A DNA stretch of 64,000 bases from Flavobacteriales bacterium (GCA_020635715.1 JACJZG010000001.1:1-64000), one strand, 5' to 3'. Positions 16,592 to 25,772 are shown, numbered from the stretch's first letter. Notes: generated from the sequence alone by a model not told the origin. Numbers and translations are program-made.

Positions 16592-17248
16592 ATGGAGAAG
16601 CCCAGCCTCGAGCGCCCAAAGATCCTTCAGCCCAGCGGCGGGTATGAAAACCTGAAGAGCTACCAAGTGGCCAAATTGCTATACGGGGTGACCGTACGTT
16701 TCGTGGACCGCTACATCCCCATTGGCAGCCGTACAAAGGACCAGATGGAACAGGCCGCGCGCAGTGGTGAACGCAATATCGCCGAAGGCAGCAAGCTGAG
16801 CGCGACCACCAAGAAGTTGGAGCTCAACCTGACCAACGTGGCGCGCGCCAGCATCGATGAACTGCGGAAGGACTACGAGTCATTCCTGGAGCAACGCAAG
16901 CTGCCCTTGTGGGAGCCGATGGATCCGCGCCGGAAGGAGTTGAGCAATGCACGCTGCAAGGATCCTGACGAAGTGGCTCAATGGATCAAAGCACTGTGGG
17001 AACGCGAGCAAACAGCGCGACACGCGGCTCCCGAGGCGCCCCGGACCGCACGGACACCGGATACGGTCAAGGCACGCGCCTTTGCCGAGATCAGCGCCAA
17101 CGTGGGTCAGACGCTTTGCAAGATCGCCATGCACCTGCTGGACAAACAGGTGGATAGCCAAGCCCGCACTTTCGAGCAAGAAGGAGGGTTCAGCGAACGA
17201 TTGTACAAAGTGCGTTCGGAACTGAAGAAACATCAACAGAAGGATTGA
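16592..17248 (+). CDS. Four-helix-bundle suffix domain protein
   Basis: 218 residues. The N-terminal half (ENLKSYQVAKLLYGVTVRFV, DQMEQAARSGERNIAEGSK, SIDELRKDYESFLEQRKLPL) matches the four-helix-bundle family related to the protein encoded by intervening sequences in bacterial 23S rRNA genes, in the longer suffix-domain version that carries an extra C-terminal domain (VKARAFAEISANVGQTLCKI). The function of the family is not known; RNA binding has been proposed. A long inverted repeat ends 30 bases before the start, and TACATTTA just upstream resembles a -7 box. The repeat plus the gene may move as a unit. Confidence 0.85.
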   Translation: MEKPSLERPKILQPSGGYENLKSYQVAKLLYGVTVRFVDRYIPIGSRTKDQMEQAARSGERNIAEGSKLSATTKKLELNLTNVARASIDELRKDYESFLEQRKLPLWEPMDPRRKELSNARCKDPDEVAQWIKALWEREQTARHAAPEAPRTARTPDTVKARAFAEISANVGQTLCKIAMHLLDKQVDSQARTFEQEGGFSERLYKVRSELKKHQQKD

Positions 17249-17251
17249 AAT

Positions 17252-17390
17252 ATTCGGGCGTGCCCCTACGGGTCGCGCTCTTCCGTCCAAGTCCTCGCAG
17301 GGAGCGACGCAAGCGTCGCCCCTGCTCCGGGCTTTCCCGTGCGATCGCTCACGCGGGGTTCCCGGCCGGGCCAAAGGCCGGAAAGCACGG
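17252..17390. repeat. GC-rich intergenic repeat with internal hairpins
   Basis: The block begins GGGCGTGCCCCTACGGGTCG and runs to a CGCTCACGCGGGG motif, with an internal GCGACGC-AA-GCGTCGC hairpin and a trailing CCGGCC...GGCCGG hairpin (17359-17383). The outer motifs match an intergenic repeat I remember from many Bacteroidota genomes, in which the internal hairpin varies. No coding frame is convincing. Copy number is unverified here. Confidence 0.45.
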
Positions 17391-17426
17391 ACCAATGCAC
17401 CGGCTACCGACCTTCGCAGCCCCAAC

Positions 17427-17657
17427 ATGAGCGACCGCCTCCCTCCCGTGCCACCCAAGAAGTGGAAGACCGCCCTGGTGATCTGGATCGCCATCTACCC
17501 CGCCCTCACGATCCTGGTGGCGCTCTTCGGTGAGCACCTGATGCGCCTCCCCCTCGCGTTGCGCACCCTGGTGATGACGGGCATCCTGGTGCCCCTGCTC
17601 GTGTTCGTGCTGGTGCCGGCCCTGAACAAGTTGCTGGGCCGCTGGCTGCGCCGTTGA
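17427..17657 (+). CDS. Small two-helix membrane protein
   Basis: 76 residues with PPKKWKTALVIWIAIYPALT as a first helix, then LRTLVMTGILVPLLVFVLVP and a basic end. The pattern closely resembles the membrane segment fused to, or encoded beside, antibiotic-biosynthesis-monooxygenase domain proteins in other bacteria. Here it stands alone, downstream of an intergenic repeat. Function unknown; inner membrane location is likely. Confidence 0.7.
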   Translation: MSDRLPPVPPKKWKTALVIWIAIYPALTILVALFGEHLMRLPLALRTLVMTGILVPLLVFVLVPALNKLLGRWLRR

Positions 17658-17674
17658 GCAGCCTGCCTGAGCGC

Positions 17675-18607
17675 TTAGTGACCGTTCACGGCACGTACCA
17701 CGCGCATCATGCGCACGCCGTCCGCTGAAGCGATCCGCAGCACGTAAGCCGCTTCCGGCGATCCGGTCAGGTCGATCTCCACGCGGGAGGAGGACGTTGT
17801 CACGGCACGCACTTCCCTTCCAGCGCTATCGATCAAGCGCAGTTCCCCGAGCGCGGCGCCATCGGTGCGTTCCACGTGGATGGAATGCGCCGCAGGGTTC
17901 GGCCCGATGCGGACATCGAACGCAGCCACCTCCGTCACAGCGCTTATCAAATCCTCGGGCACCCGCACGATCACACCGCCATTGCTCAGTACATTACCAA
18001 GTGGCACCAGGCAGTTGCTGCGCCGGAACCAGGTGGTGCTCACCGAGGTGAAGGAAGGCGTGATATAGCGTCGCTCCACCAACACGGCATCGTCGATCAC
18101 GGCGTCGGTCAGAACGATGGCCCCTTCCGCAAGGATCGTCACCTGCAGCTGGCTGTTGCTTGCAGCGGTCGCCACGGCATCGGTCCACGTGTCATCCACA
18201 TCCGCCGGGAAGTGCATGATGGATGCCGGGTCGGTATTGATGCTGGAGGGGCTGCCTGCGCTGAGGCGCGTGCCCAGATCGAGCACCTCGGTGTCGCTGA
18301 TCCGGTAATAGCCGAACTGGTCCACCAAGCGCACCGCCACATCGGCCGTGGGAAAATCCGCTGCATAGGGTGTGGCTGCGGGATCGAGGATGCTATCCGT
18401 GGTGGTGCCGATCACGCTGTAGTTCTGCGCGCTGAGGTCCCATACCACGCCGCCGCCGCTGGTCACCAGCCCGGGAACGTTGCCATAGTTGCGGCTTTCC
18501 ACTGGGAATGCGCCGAAGGCCGGGACGGCATCGGGGTAGATGAAGGAGGGCTGTGCGATGGACGTTCCGCCAACAAGCAGACAGGAGATCAATGGGATCG
18601 TTCGCAT
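17675..18607 (-). CDS. Secreted T9SS protein of unknown function
   Basis: 310 residues. The ATG at 18607 starts a signal peptide (MRTIPLISCLLVGGTSIAQ). The middle region (FGAFPVESRNYGNVPGLVTS, GVVWDLSAQNYSV, MHFPADVDDTWTD) has no domain I recognise but follows the layout of Bacteroidota secreted beta proteins. The C-terminus is a T9SS sorting domain (VRIGPNPAAHSIHV, LIDSAGREV, AAYVLRIASADGVRMMRV). It should be exported and attached to the surface or released. It converges with the small membrane protein gene, whose stop is 17 bases away. Confidence 0.82.
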   Translation of the reverse strand: MRTIPLISCLLVGGTSIAQPSFIYPDAVPAFGAFPVESRNYGNVPGLVTSGGGVVWDLSAQNYSVIGTTTDSILDPAATPYAADFPTADVAVRLVDQFGYYRISDTEVLDLGTRLSAGSPSSINTDPASIMHFPADVDDTWTDAVATAASNSQLQVTILAEGAIVLTDAVIDDAVLVERRYITPSFTSVSTTWFRRSNCLVPLGNVLSNGGVIVRVPEDLISAVTEVAAFDVRIGPNPAAHSIHVERTDGAALGELRLIDSAGREVRAVTTSSSRVEIDLTGSPEAAYVLRIASADGVRMMRVVRAVNGH

Positions 18608-18729
18608 GGGGCGCAAAGAAAGCGGCTCCACGACAACCTTCAGAAAGACTCTTCTTGCCTACTTACGATACTAGCTTTGAAGAGTGAGACAATAATTGGG
18701 GAACACTAAAGCCTCTATCCTAAAAATAC

Positions 18730-19440
18730 ATGCCATTGTTCCGGATCACGATCTTGACGTACATCCTTCTCCAAACACTGACATCTAGTTCCCAAGCGAT
18801 CGGTGAGCGGTATTGGAAAAGGTATAGGGGCATGGCCGACTCTGTGGTGATCAGTCGCCTCGGTCTCGACGTGTTCAAACGGCATGTGTACACAGAGGAG
18901 CAGGTCCATCACGACCTCTCCGATCTTATTTATCTAGAACGAGACAGTCCCATCGCTTGGGCAGACAGGAGCGAAGTCGGGACCCGTCCACTGTACTGCT
19001 TCTTTGAGTATGAGATATGTCTTGACAGAAAGGACGGCGGACCAACGATCCGATTTGCGTTATCCCCATCGGGTCTGATCCTCAATGATGAACCTAATAA
19101 TGGTCTTGTTCTCGCAGAAAGAGGCCAAAACGGGTTCGCCATGAGCATCAAAGAGTTCGAACGGACAGCTTTGGAGAACGGGTATCGCTGGGGTCGATCC
19201 GACCAGCATCGGACCCTCACTTGGGCCGAGTGCGACAATTTGAACTCTCTAAGCACTGGTGGAACCTATGAGTTCACGATAGGACGCCATATCGGGGAAG
19301 GGTTTCAGGCTGGGGTGGAATGCTCCTACTTGTTCGACATCATCGAAGGGATCCGTTTCGATGTTTTCACGGGCGAGATCCTCCAGCAAGGGATCTTCCA
19401 AGTCCCCAGTGGAATCGCCTGTCACGGCTCCCAGCTGTGA
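18730..19440 (+). CDS. Hypothetical secreted protein
   Basis: 236 residues with a probable signal peptide (MPLFRITILTYILLQTLTSSSQA). No domain was recognised. The mature protein is mixed, with several aromatic residues and cysteines (RPLYCFFEYEICLDR, LTWAECDNLNS, AGVECSYLFD) that could form disulfides in the periplasm. Base composition looks more AT-rich and codon use less biased than in neighbours, which may mean recent acquisition. It has no sorting domain. It lies about 70 bases before the TetR gene but the promoter between them indicates separate transcription. Confidence 0.65.
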   Translation: MPLFRITILTYILLQTLTSSSQAIGERYWKRYRGMADSVVISRLGLDVFKRHVYTEEQVHHDLSDLIYLERDSPIAWADRSEVGTRPLYCFFEYEICLDRKDGGPTIRFALSPSGLILNDEPNNGLVLAERGQNGFAMSIKEFERTALENGYRWGRSDQHRTLTWAECDNLNSLSTGGTYEFTIGRHIGEGFQAGVECSYLFDIIEGIRFDVFTGEILQQGIFQVPSGIACHGSQL

Positions 19441-19470
19441 CCAAAGGAGTTGATGATCTCAGAAAACCAC

Positions 19471-19500
19471 TTGACATCTTAACACCGTTAACTACATTTG
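19471..19500 (+). promoter_or_regulatory. Promoter of the TetR gene
   Basis: TTGAC at 19471 and TACATTTG at 19493-19500 are separated by the spacing typical of Bacteroidota promoters. The start codon follows after eight bases, so the message would be nearly leaderless. The operator palindrome at 19479-19491 lies between the two boxes. Confidence 0.7.
19479..19491. promoter_or_regulatory. Candidate TetR operator 1 (TTAACACCGTTAA)
   Basis: A perfect inverted repeat (TTAAC-ACC-GTTAA) placed between the -33 and -7 boxes of the TetR gene. A near copy, TTAACACTGTAAA, lies in the promoter of the efflux operon at 20161-20173. This is the layout expected when a TetR repressor controls itself and the adjacent transporter. 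Confidence 0.65.
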
Positions 19501-19508
19501 TCCCCGTC

Positions 19509-20132
19509 ATGGGCATCGCCGCACGCAAAGCCAAGGAGAAGGAGGACCTGAAGAAGGCCATCTTGGATGCCGCGCGCGAACTCTTCCTGGAACAGGGGTA
19601 TGACCGGACGAGCATGCGCATGATCGCGCAACGCATCGCCTACAGCCCGACCACCATCTACCTCTACTTCAAGGACAAGGACGCGATCTTCCACGCCCTG
19701 CACACCGAGGCCTTCCAATTGCTCGGCGCCCGGTTCGCACCGCTCGCGCATGTGGCCGACCCCATGGAGCGTCTCACCGCCATGGGTAAGGTATACATCG
19801 AATTCGCCCAGGAGAACCCGGGATTGTACGACCTCATGTTCATCATGAAAGCCCCGGTACAGGCCATGGAGGAGACCAAGCACCTCTGGGTGGAAGGCGA
19901 CCGCGTGTTCCAGGTACTGATGTCCACCGTGGAGGAGGCGATGAAGAAGAAGGTGATGCGCAAGAGCGACGTGGAAGTGACCAGCTTCCTGATCTGGAGC
20001 ACCGTGCATGGCATGGCGGCCCTCTTCGTTCGCGATCGCTGCTTCAAGGTGATCAGCGAACCGAAACAGGAGACCCTGATGGACGATGCCCTCGCACAGT
20101 TCTCCAACTGGCTGCGTAGCCTGAAGCCATGA
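19509..20132 (+). CDS. TetR/AcrR family regulator of the adjacent efflux operon
   Basis: 207 residues from the ATG at 19509. The N-terminal helix-turn-helix (AARELFLEQGYDRTSMRMIA, YSPTTIYLYFKDKDAIF) is a textbook TetR DNA-binding domain; the C-terminal part (FAQENPGLYDLMFIMKAPVQ, SFLIWSTVHGMAALFVRDR) resembles the WHG-type ligand domain. It lies directly upstream of a TolC-adaptor-RND operon in the same direction, and matching palindromes occur in both promoters, so it very likely represses both until an inducer binds. The inducer is unknown. Confidence 0.92.
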   Translation: MGIAARKAKEKEDLKKAILDAARELFLEQGYDRTSMRMIAQRIAYSPTTIYLYFKDKDAIFHALHTEAFQLLGARFAPLAHVADPMERLTAMGKVYIEFAQENPGLYDLMFIMKAPVQAMEETKHLWVEGDRVFQVLMSTVEEAMKKKVMRKSDVEVTSFLIWSTVHGMAALFVRDRCFKVISEPKQETLMDDALAQFSNWLRSLKP

Positions 20133-20160
20133 ACAAGCCGACCTTTTTTTACCCAATTGG

Positions 20161-20180
20161 TTAACACTGTAAATACTTTG
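20161..20180 (+). promoter_or_regulatory. Efflux operon promoter with TetR operator 2
   Basis: TTAACACTGTAAA (20161-20173) matches the TetR operator at 19479-19491 in 11 of 13 positions. It overlaps the approach to TACTTTG (20174-20180), a close variant of the Bacteroidota -7 box, so a bound repressor would block the promoter. Confidence 0.55.
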
Positions 20181-20268
20181 AACGATGTTCTGTAAACCTG
20201 TGCGACCTCTCTCAACAAGGACCCATAGCGTCGCCACAAAGAGTCGACCCATCGGATCGAGGCTGCGG

Positions 20269-21612
20269 ATGCGTTCCACGGGTATCATCGGCGGGGTCAT
20301 GTTCACGTTCGCCGCCAGTGGCCAACAACCGCTCGACACCTACATCGCCCAAGGCCTGGCCAACAATGTGGTCCTGCAACAGAAGCACATCGCCCTGGAC
20401 CGGGCCATGCAGGACCTGAAGGAGGCGAAGTCCTTGTTCCTGCCATCGCTGAACCTGAACGCGAGCTTCCTCAGCGGAGAGGGCGGCCGCTACTTCAACT
20501 TCCCGGTGGGTGATCTGGTGAACCCAGTTTACCGAACGCTGAACCAGTTCATCGGCCAGAACGCCTTCCCGGAGGTCGATAACGTGCAGGCCTACCTCAA
20601 TCCGAAGAACTACTACGATGCGCATGTGCGTGCCTCCATGCCATTGCTGAACACGGACATCATCCACAACCAGCGCATCCAGGAACAAGCGGTGGAACTG
20701 CAGGAATACGAAGTGGCCATCTACCGCCGTGAGCTCGTGAAGGACATCAAAGTCGCCTACTACAACGTGCTGATGGCCGGGCAGGCGGTGCGGAGCTACA
20801 CCAGTGCGCTGCAGTTGCTGGAGCGGAACGTGGAGGTGACGCGGTCGCTCCAGCGCCATGGCTCCGGCGTGCCAGCGCAGGTACTGCGAGCCCAGGCCGA
20901 GCACGAGCACATCTCCGCCGATCTCGCGCAAGCCACCAACCAACTCGCCAACGCACGCCGCTACTTCAACTTCCTCCTGAACGTCGACCTGGACGCACCC
21001 GTGGATGAGCGCTTCGATATGGGTGCAGCTCTTGCGGCAAACTCGACCACCCTGGCCGCGGACATCGGTCGTCGGGAGGAACTGCAGGCCCTGCGCGCCG
21101 CCGTAAGCCTGCGTGACAGCCAGGCCAAGTTGAACGGCAACTACTGGGTGCCGAAGCTGAGCACCTTCGTGGACCTTGGTTACCAAGGCCTGGACTGGAG
21201 CACCGATCAATACGCCGACTACTACCTCTTCGGAGTGCAACTCGATGTGCCGCTGTTCAACGGTGGTCGCAACCGGTACAAGCTGCACCGCGCGCAACTC
21301 GATCGGGACCTCGCCGAACTGACCGAGCAGAACTCCAGGCAGCAGCTGTTGTTGGGTGCGACACAGGCACAGACCGAGCTATCCACCGCACAAGCCGTGC
21401 TTCGCAGCGCGAATGCTCGCAACTCGAGCGCCATCAGCTACTTCAACCTGATCGAGAAGGGCTTCAACGAGGGCGTGAACACCCAGATCGAATACCTCGA
21501 TGCACGCAACCAACTGACAGGTGCCGAGGTGCAACTCGCCGTGGCCCAAGCCACCGTGCTTCAGAAACTCGCAGAAATGGAAAGGCAGAACGCCACATAC
21601 CCCCTGAAATGA
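20269..21612 (+). CDS. TolC-family outer membrane efflux protein
   Basis: 447 residues from the ATG at 20269, which begins a signal peptide (MRSTGIIGGVMFTFAASGQ); an earlier in-frame ATG at 20185, directly after the promoter, would add 28 residues. The protein shows the long helical repeats of TolC (ALDRAMQDLKEAKSLFLPSL, QLLERNVEVTRSLQRHGSG, KLHRAQLDRDLAELTEQNSR) and a second-half repeat ending QIEYLDARNQLTGAEVQLA. It forms the outer membrane channel of a tripartite pump with the two genes that follow; the adaptor gene start overlaps its stop (ATGA). Confidence 0.92.
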   Translation: MRSTGIIGGVMFTFAASGQQPLDTYIAQGLANNVVLQQKHIALDRAMQDLKEAKSLFLPSLNLNASFLSGEGGRYFNFPVGDLVNPVYRTLNQFIGQNAFPEVDNVQAYLNPKNYYDAHVRASMPLLNTDIIHNQRIQEQAVELQEYEVAIYRRELVKDIKVAYYNVLMAGQAVRSYTSALQLLERNVEVTRSLQRHGSGVPAQVLRAQAEHEHISADLAQATNQLANARRYFNFLLNVDLDAPVDERFDMGAALAANSTTLAADIGRREELQALRAAVSLRDSQAKLNGNYWVPKLSTFVDLGYQGLDWSTDQYADYYLFGVQLDVPLFNGGRNRYKLHRAQLDRDLAELTEQNSRQQLLLGATQAQTELSTAQAVLRSANARNSSAISYFNLIEKGFNEGVNTQIEYLDARNQLTGAEVQLAVAQATVLQKLAEMERQNATYPLK

Positions 21613-21662
21613 TGAGTACGATAGTTCGGATCCCGGGAATGGGAATGATGGATGCACGATCA

Positions 21663-22721
21663 ATGAAGGAGACTCGCAAGGCAAATTCCTTCCATACCAC
21701 GTTCGCCTCCATCACACTTCTTACCATCTTCCTCTCCTCCTGCGGTAGGACCGATGCGACCACGGAGTCCATGGACAATGGAGCCACACCTGTGACCGTG
21801 ATGCACGCCCATCCCGCGCGAACGGAAGCGACCGTTAATGTTCCTGGTCTCTTCACCACTGACGACGAAACGGCGTTGAGCTTCCTCAGCGGTGGTATCG
21901 TACGCCAGATCCTGGTGAACGAGGGCGAACGGGTGAAAGCCGGACAACTGCTAGCCACCTTGGAGCCTACGAACATTGACGCCCAGGTGCAACAGGCCCA
22001 GCTCGCCTTCGAAAAGGCCGAACGCGACCTGCAGCGCGCGGAAGCCCTGTTCAAGGACAGTGTGATCAGCCTGGAAATGGTACAGAACGCCCGCACCGGT
22101 CTGGGCGTGGCCAAGGAGCAGTTGACCGCTGCGCAATATGGTCGACGTCATGCCGAGATCCATGCGACCAGCGATGGTTTCGTACTTCGGAAGTTCGCGA
22201 ACGAAGGCCAGTTGGTCGGCGCAGGCGATCCGGTACTGATGGTGAACGGTGCCGGAAAAGGCAAATGGCTCTTGAAGGCCGGCCTGAGCGATAAGGACTG
22301 GGCGAAGATCAGCACGGGCGACAGCGCGACGGTGCGGGCGGATGCCTTCCCGGATCTTCCGATGCGGGCGGTCGTGACCAGCAAGAGCGCTGGTGCCGAC
22401 CAGCGCACCGGGGCGTTCCTCGTGGAGCTGCGCATCATTGATCCGGGGCCGGATGTGGCCAGCGGTCTGTACGGCAAGGCGACGATCCACACGCGCAGCC
22501 GTGCTGATGCGGTGGCGATACCCTACGAGGCGTTGCTGGATGGCGATGCGTCGCAAGGCTCCGTGTTCGTTGCGGCGGAGGGCAAGGCGCACAAGCGCAC
22601 GGTGATCGTGCATGGCATCACGAACACGCATGTGCTGGTGAGCGGACTGGACAGCACGGAGGCCCTGATCGTGAACGGCGGTCCATATCTGACGGAAGGC
22701 TCCCCCATTCAAGTGCGATAG
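21663..22721 (+). CDS. RND efflux periplasmic adaptor (HlyD/AcrA type) lipoprotein
   Basis: 352 residues from the ATG at 21663; an in-frame ATG at 21609 overlapping the TolC stop is the alternative. The N-terminus is a lipoprotein signal with Cys27 in TIFLSSCGR. A biotinyl-lipoyl-like half (GGIVRQILVNEGERVKAGQLLATLEP), a short coiled coil (QVQQAQLAFEKAERDLQRAE) and the second lipoyl half plus beta-barrel (RKFANEGQLVGAGDPVLMV) follow. It would be anchored in a membrane facing the periplasm and link the RND pump to TolC. The pump gene starts three bases after its stop. Confidence 0.92.
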   Translation: MKETRKANSFHTTFASITLLTIFLSSCGRTDATTESMDNGATPVTVMHAHPARTEATVNVPGLFTTDDETALSFLSGGIVRQILVNEGERVKAGQLLATLEPTNIDAQVQQAQLAFEKAERDLQRAEALFKDSVISLEMVQNARTGLGVAKEQLTAAQYGRRHAEIHATSDGFVLRKFANEGQLVGAGDPVLMVNGAGKGKWLLKAGLSDKDWAKISTGDSATVRADAFPDLPMRAVVTSKSAGADQRTGAFLVELRIIDPGPDVASGLYGKATIHTRSRADAVAIPYEALLDGDASQGSVFVAAEGKAHKRTVIVHGITNTHVLVSGLDSTEALIVNGGPYLTEGSPIQVR

Positions 22722-22724
22722 ACC

Positions 22725-25700
22725 ATGTGGATCACCCGATACGCTGTCAAGAACAGCCCGTTCACGCTGGTCATCTTCCTGATGATCGTGGTGGTGGGGA
22801 TGAACACGCTGGTGAGCATGCCCCGTGCCGAAGACCCCGAGATGAACGCACCGATCTACCCGATCGTGGCGGTGTACCCCGGCACGAGCCCGGAGGACAT
22901 GGAGAACCTGGTGGTGGACCCGATCGAGAAGCGGGTGACCGAGCTGGATGACATCAAACGCGTGTACAGCACGATCAAGGACGGCGTGGCTGTGATCCGG
23001 GTGGATGCACTCTATGGCGTGGATGTGGACCGCAAGCATCAGGAACTGGTGCAGGAGATCAACGCACTGCGCGCCGAGCTACCGGCGGACATCCACAGCA
23101 TCGATGTGCAGAAGGCGACGCCAAGCAGCGTGAACGTCCTGCAGGTCGCGCTGGTGAGCGAGAACGCCCCCCGCCGGGTGCTGAAGGAACAGGCTGAGCG
23201 GCTTCAGGAGGAACTGGAGGCGGTACCGATGCTCAAGAAGGTGGAGGTGAACGGGATCCCGGATGCGACCGTGCGTATCGACCTGCAACTGGAGAAGCTG
23301 GCCCGATTGAACATCCCACTGGACCAGGTGATCGGCGCGGTGCAGAGCGAGATGGCCAACATCCCCGGTGGAAGTGTGGACGCCGGCTCGAAGACACTGA
23401 ACGTGAAGACCAGCGGAAGCTACCTCGATGCCGCGGATATTGCACGGACCGTGGTGGCAACGGCCGATGGACGCAACACGCTGCTGCGCGATGTGGCCAG
23501 GGTGACCGATACCTATCAGGAGGACCGCCACATCACCCGCTTGAACGGTCACCGGAGCGTGGTGGTGAACGCGGCGATGAAGAGCGACATGAACATCAGC
23601 GAGGCGCAGGCGCGATACGCACCCATACTCACCCGCTTCAAGGCCCAACTTCCGCAGAACGTGGCACTGGAGGAACACTTCGACCAGGCACAGGCCGTTA
23701 ACTACCGGCTCGGTGTCCTTGGCCGTGACTTCCTCATCGCGATAGGGCTCGTGTTGCTCACCCTGCTACCACTGGGCAACCGGGCGTCCCTGGTCGTGAT
23801 GATCAGCATACCGCTGTCGTTGGCGATGGGTGTGGTCATGCTGAACGCGATGGGGTTCTCCCTGAACCAGTTGAGCATCGTGGGCATGGTGGTGGCGCTG
23901 GGGTTGTTGGTCGACGACAGCATCGTGGTGGTCGAGAACATCGAACGTTGGCTGCGTGAAGGCAAGAAGCCCTTGGACGCCGTACTTGGCGCCGTGAAGG
24001 AGATCGGCGTGGCGGTGATCGGCTGTACGGTGACGCTGTGCATCGCCTTCATGCCACTCGCGCTGATGCCCGAGGCGAGCGGTGAGTTCATCCGCAGCCT
24101 GCCCCTGGCCGTGATCCTCGCGATGGTCTCAAGCATGTTCGTGTCGCTCACGATCGTGCCCTTCCTGAGCATCCGCCTGCTGAAGCCGCACCACGATGCG
24201 GAAGGCAACTTCTTCCTGCGCGGCTTGAAGCGCGGTATCCATGCCACCTATGCACCGCTCCTCGAACGCTCGTTGCGCAACCCACGCACCACTTTGCTGG
24301 TGGCGTTGGCGATCTTCATCGGTTCGCTGGGCTTGATGAAGGCGATCGGCTTCAGCCTGTTCCCCGCATCGGAGAAGCCGCAGTTCATGGTGAACGTGGT
24401 GGCGCCCTTGCAGAGCAATCTGGCACGCACCGACAGCCTCGCACGTCTGGTGGAACACGAACTGGCACAACGTCCGGAGGTGCAGTACTACACAACGAAC
24501 GTTGGCAAAGGCAATCCACAGGTGTACTACAACGTGCAGCCCGAGAATGAACGCACGGACTTCGCACAGGTGTTCGTGCAATTGCAGCCGAAGACCGGAA
24601 CAAGGACGAAACTGCGCGTGATCGACGAACTGCGGACCACTTTCGCGCAGGTGCCGGGGGCGCAGATCGAGGTGAAGGACTTCGAGCAGGGTCCGCCGCA
24701 ACTCGCGCCGGTGGAGGTACGGATCTTCGGCGAGGACCTGGACACCCTGCGTCGCATCAGTGCGCAGGTGGCGGCGATGCTGAAGGAGATGCCCGGCAGC
24801 CTGTACGTGGACGATCCGATGGCGAACCTGAAGAGCGACCTGCGCGTGAGGATCGACCGCGACAAGGCGAGCATGCTGGGCATCGCCACGGTGGACATCG
24901 ACCGCACGGTGCGCCTCGCGGTGGCCGGGCTGGGCATGGGCACCTTCAACGATCCGCAAGGTGTGGAACGCGAGGTGATGATCACCGTACCCAAAGGTCA
25001 GCGGGCCGATCTGCATGTGTTCGACGACCTCTATGTGACCAGTCGCAGTGGCGCCAGCATCCCCCTTCGTCAAGTGGCCGATCTGCAACTGGAAGCCTCG
25101 CCACAGACCATCAAGCACCTGGGTAAACGGCGGTACGTGTCCGTAAGCAGCTTCGTTCAACAGGGCTTCCTTGTGGACGATGCATTGAACGCGACGATCA
25201 AGGCGATGGACGCGATGCGGCTACCCGCTGGCTATACGTACACCATGGGCGGCGAGATCGAGACGCGGCAGGACAGCTTCGGTGGATTCGGCACCATCAT
25301 CCTGGCGACGATCTTCCTCTTCATCGCGGTGCTGGTGCTGGAGTTCGGCACCTTCAAGAGCACCTTGATCGTGCTGAGCGTGATCCCCTTGGGCATCGTG
25401 GGTGCGGTGATCGCGTTGTGGATGACAGGCAACAGCCTCAGCTTCGTAGCGATCGTGGGCCTCATCGCGCTGGCGGGCATCGAGGTGAAGAACACCATCC
25501 TGCTGGTGGACTTCACGAACCAGCTCCGTTCCGAAGGCCGTACCCTGGAGGATGCGATCCGTGAAGCGGGCGAGATGCGCTTCCTGCCCATCGTGCTCAC
25601 GAGCCTCACCGCCATCGGTGGTCTGCTGCCGATCGCCTACAGCACCAATCCGCTGATCTCTCCATTGGCGATCGTGCTGATCGGAGGCTTGATCAGCAGC

Positions 25701-25772
25701 ACGGTGCTCAGCCGCCTGGTGACGCCGGTGGTGTATAAGTTGATACCGCCAGCGGTCGATCAGAAAATGTGA
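22725..25772 (+). CDS. RND efflux transporter (AcrB/HAE family)
   Basis: 1015 residues with the standard RND layout: a first transmembrane helix (YAVKNSPFTLVIFLMIVVVG), a large periplasmic loop, helices 2-6 including GLLVDDSIVVVENIERWL in TM4 with the acidic pair of the proton relay, then a second loop and helices 8-12 (FIAVLVLEFGTFKSTLIVLS, IALAGIEVKNTILLVDFTNQ). It exports substrates from the periplasm or membrane using the proton gradient, with the adaptor and TolC encoded just upstream. Whether drugs, solvents or fatty acids are exported cannot be told; metal-type motifs are not evident. It is the last gene of the TetR-controlled operon. Confidence 0.95.
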   Translation: MWITRYAVKNSPFTLVIFLMIVVVGMNTLVSMPRAEDPEMNAPIYPIVAVYPGTSPEDMENLVVDPIEKRVTELDDIKRVYSTIKDGVAVIRVDALYGVDVDRKHQELVQEINALRAELPADIHSIDVQKATPSSVNVLQVALVSENAPRRVLKEQAERLQEELEAVPMLKKVEVNGIPDATVRIDLQLEKLARLNIPLDQVIGAVQSEMANIPGGSVDAGSKTLNVKTSGSYLDAADIARTVVATADGRNTLLRDVARVTDTYQEDRHITRLNGHRSVVVNAAMKSDMNISEAQARYAPILTRFKAQLPQNVALEEHFDQAQAVNYRLGVLGRDFLIAIGLVLLTLLPLGNRASLVVMISIPLSLAMGVVMLNAMGFSLNQLSIVGMVVALGLLVDDSIVVVENIERWLREGKKPLDAVLGAVKEIGVAVIGCTVTLCIAFMPLALMPEASGEFIRSLPLAVILAMVSSMFVSLTIVPFLSIRLLKPHHDAEGNFFLRGLKRGIHATYAPLLERSLRNPRTTLLVALAIFIGSLGLMKAIGFSLFPASEKPQFMVNVVAPLQSNLARTDSLARLVEHELAQRPEVQYYTTNVGKGNPQVYYNVQPENERTDFAQVFVQLQPKTGTRTKLRVIDELRTTFAQVPGAQIEVKDFEQGPPQLAPVEVRIFGEDLDTLRRISAQVAAMLKEMPGSLYVDDPMANLKSDLRVRIDRDKASMLGIATVDIDRTVRLAVAGLGMGTFNDPQGVEREVMITVPKGQRADLHVFDDLYVTSRSGASIPLRQVADLQLEASPQTIKHLGKRRYVSVSSFVQQGFLVDDALNATIKAMDAMRLPAGYTYTMGGEIETRQDSFGGFGTIILATIFLFIAVLVLEFGTFKSTLIVLSVIPLGIVGAVIALWMTGNSLSFVAIVGLIALAGIEVKNTILLVDFTNQLRSEGRTLEDAIREAGEMRFLPIVLTSLTAIGGLLPIAYSTNPLISPLAIVLIGGLISSTVLSRLVTPVVYKLIPPAVDQKM

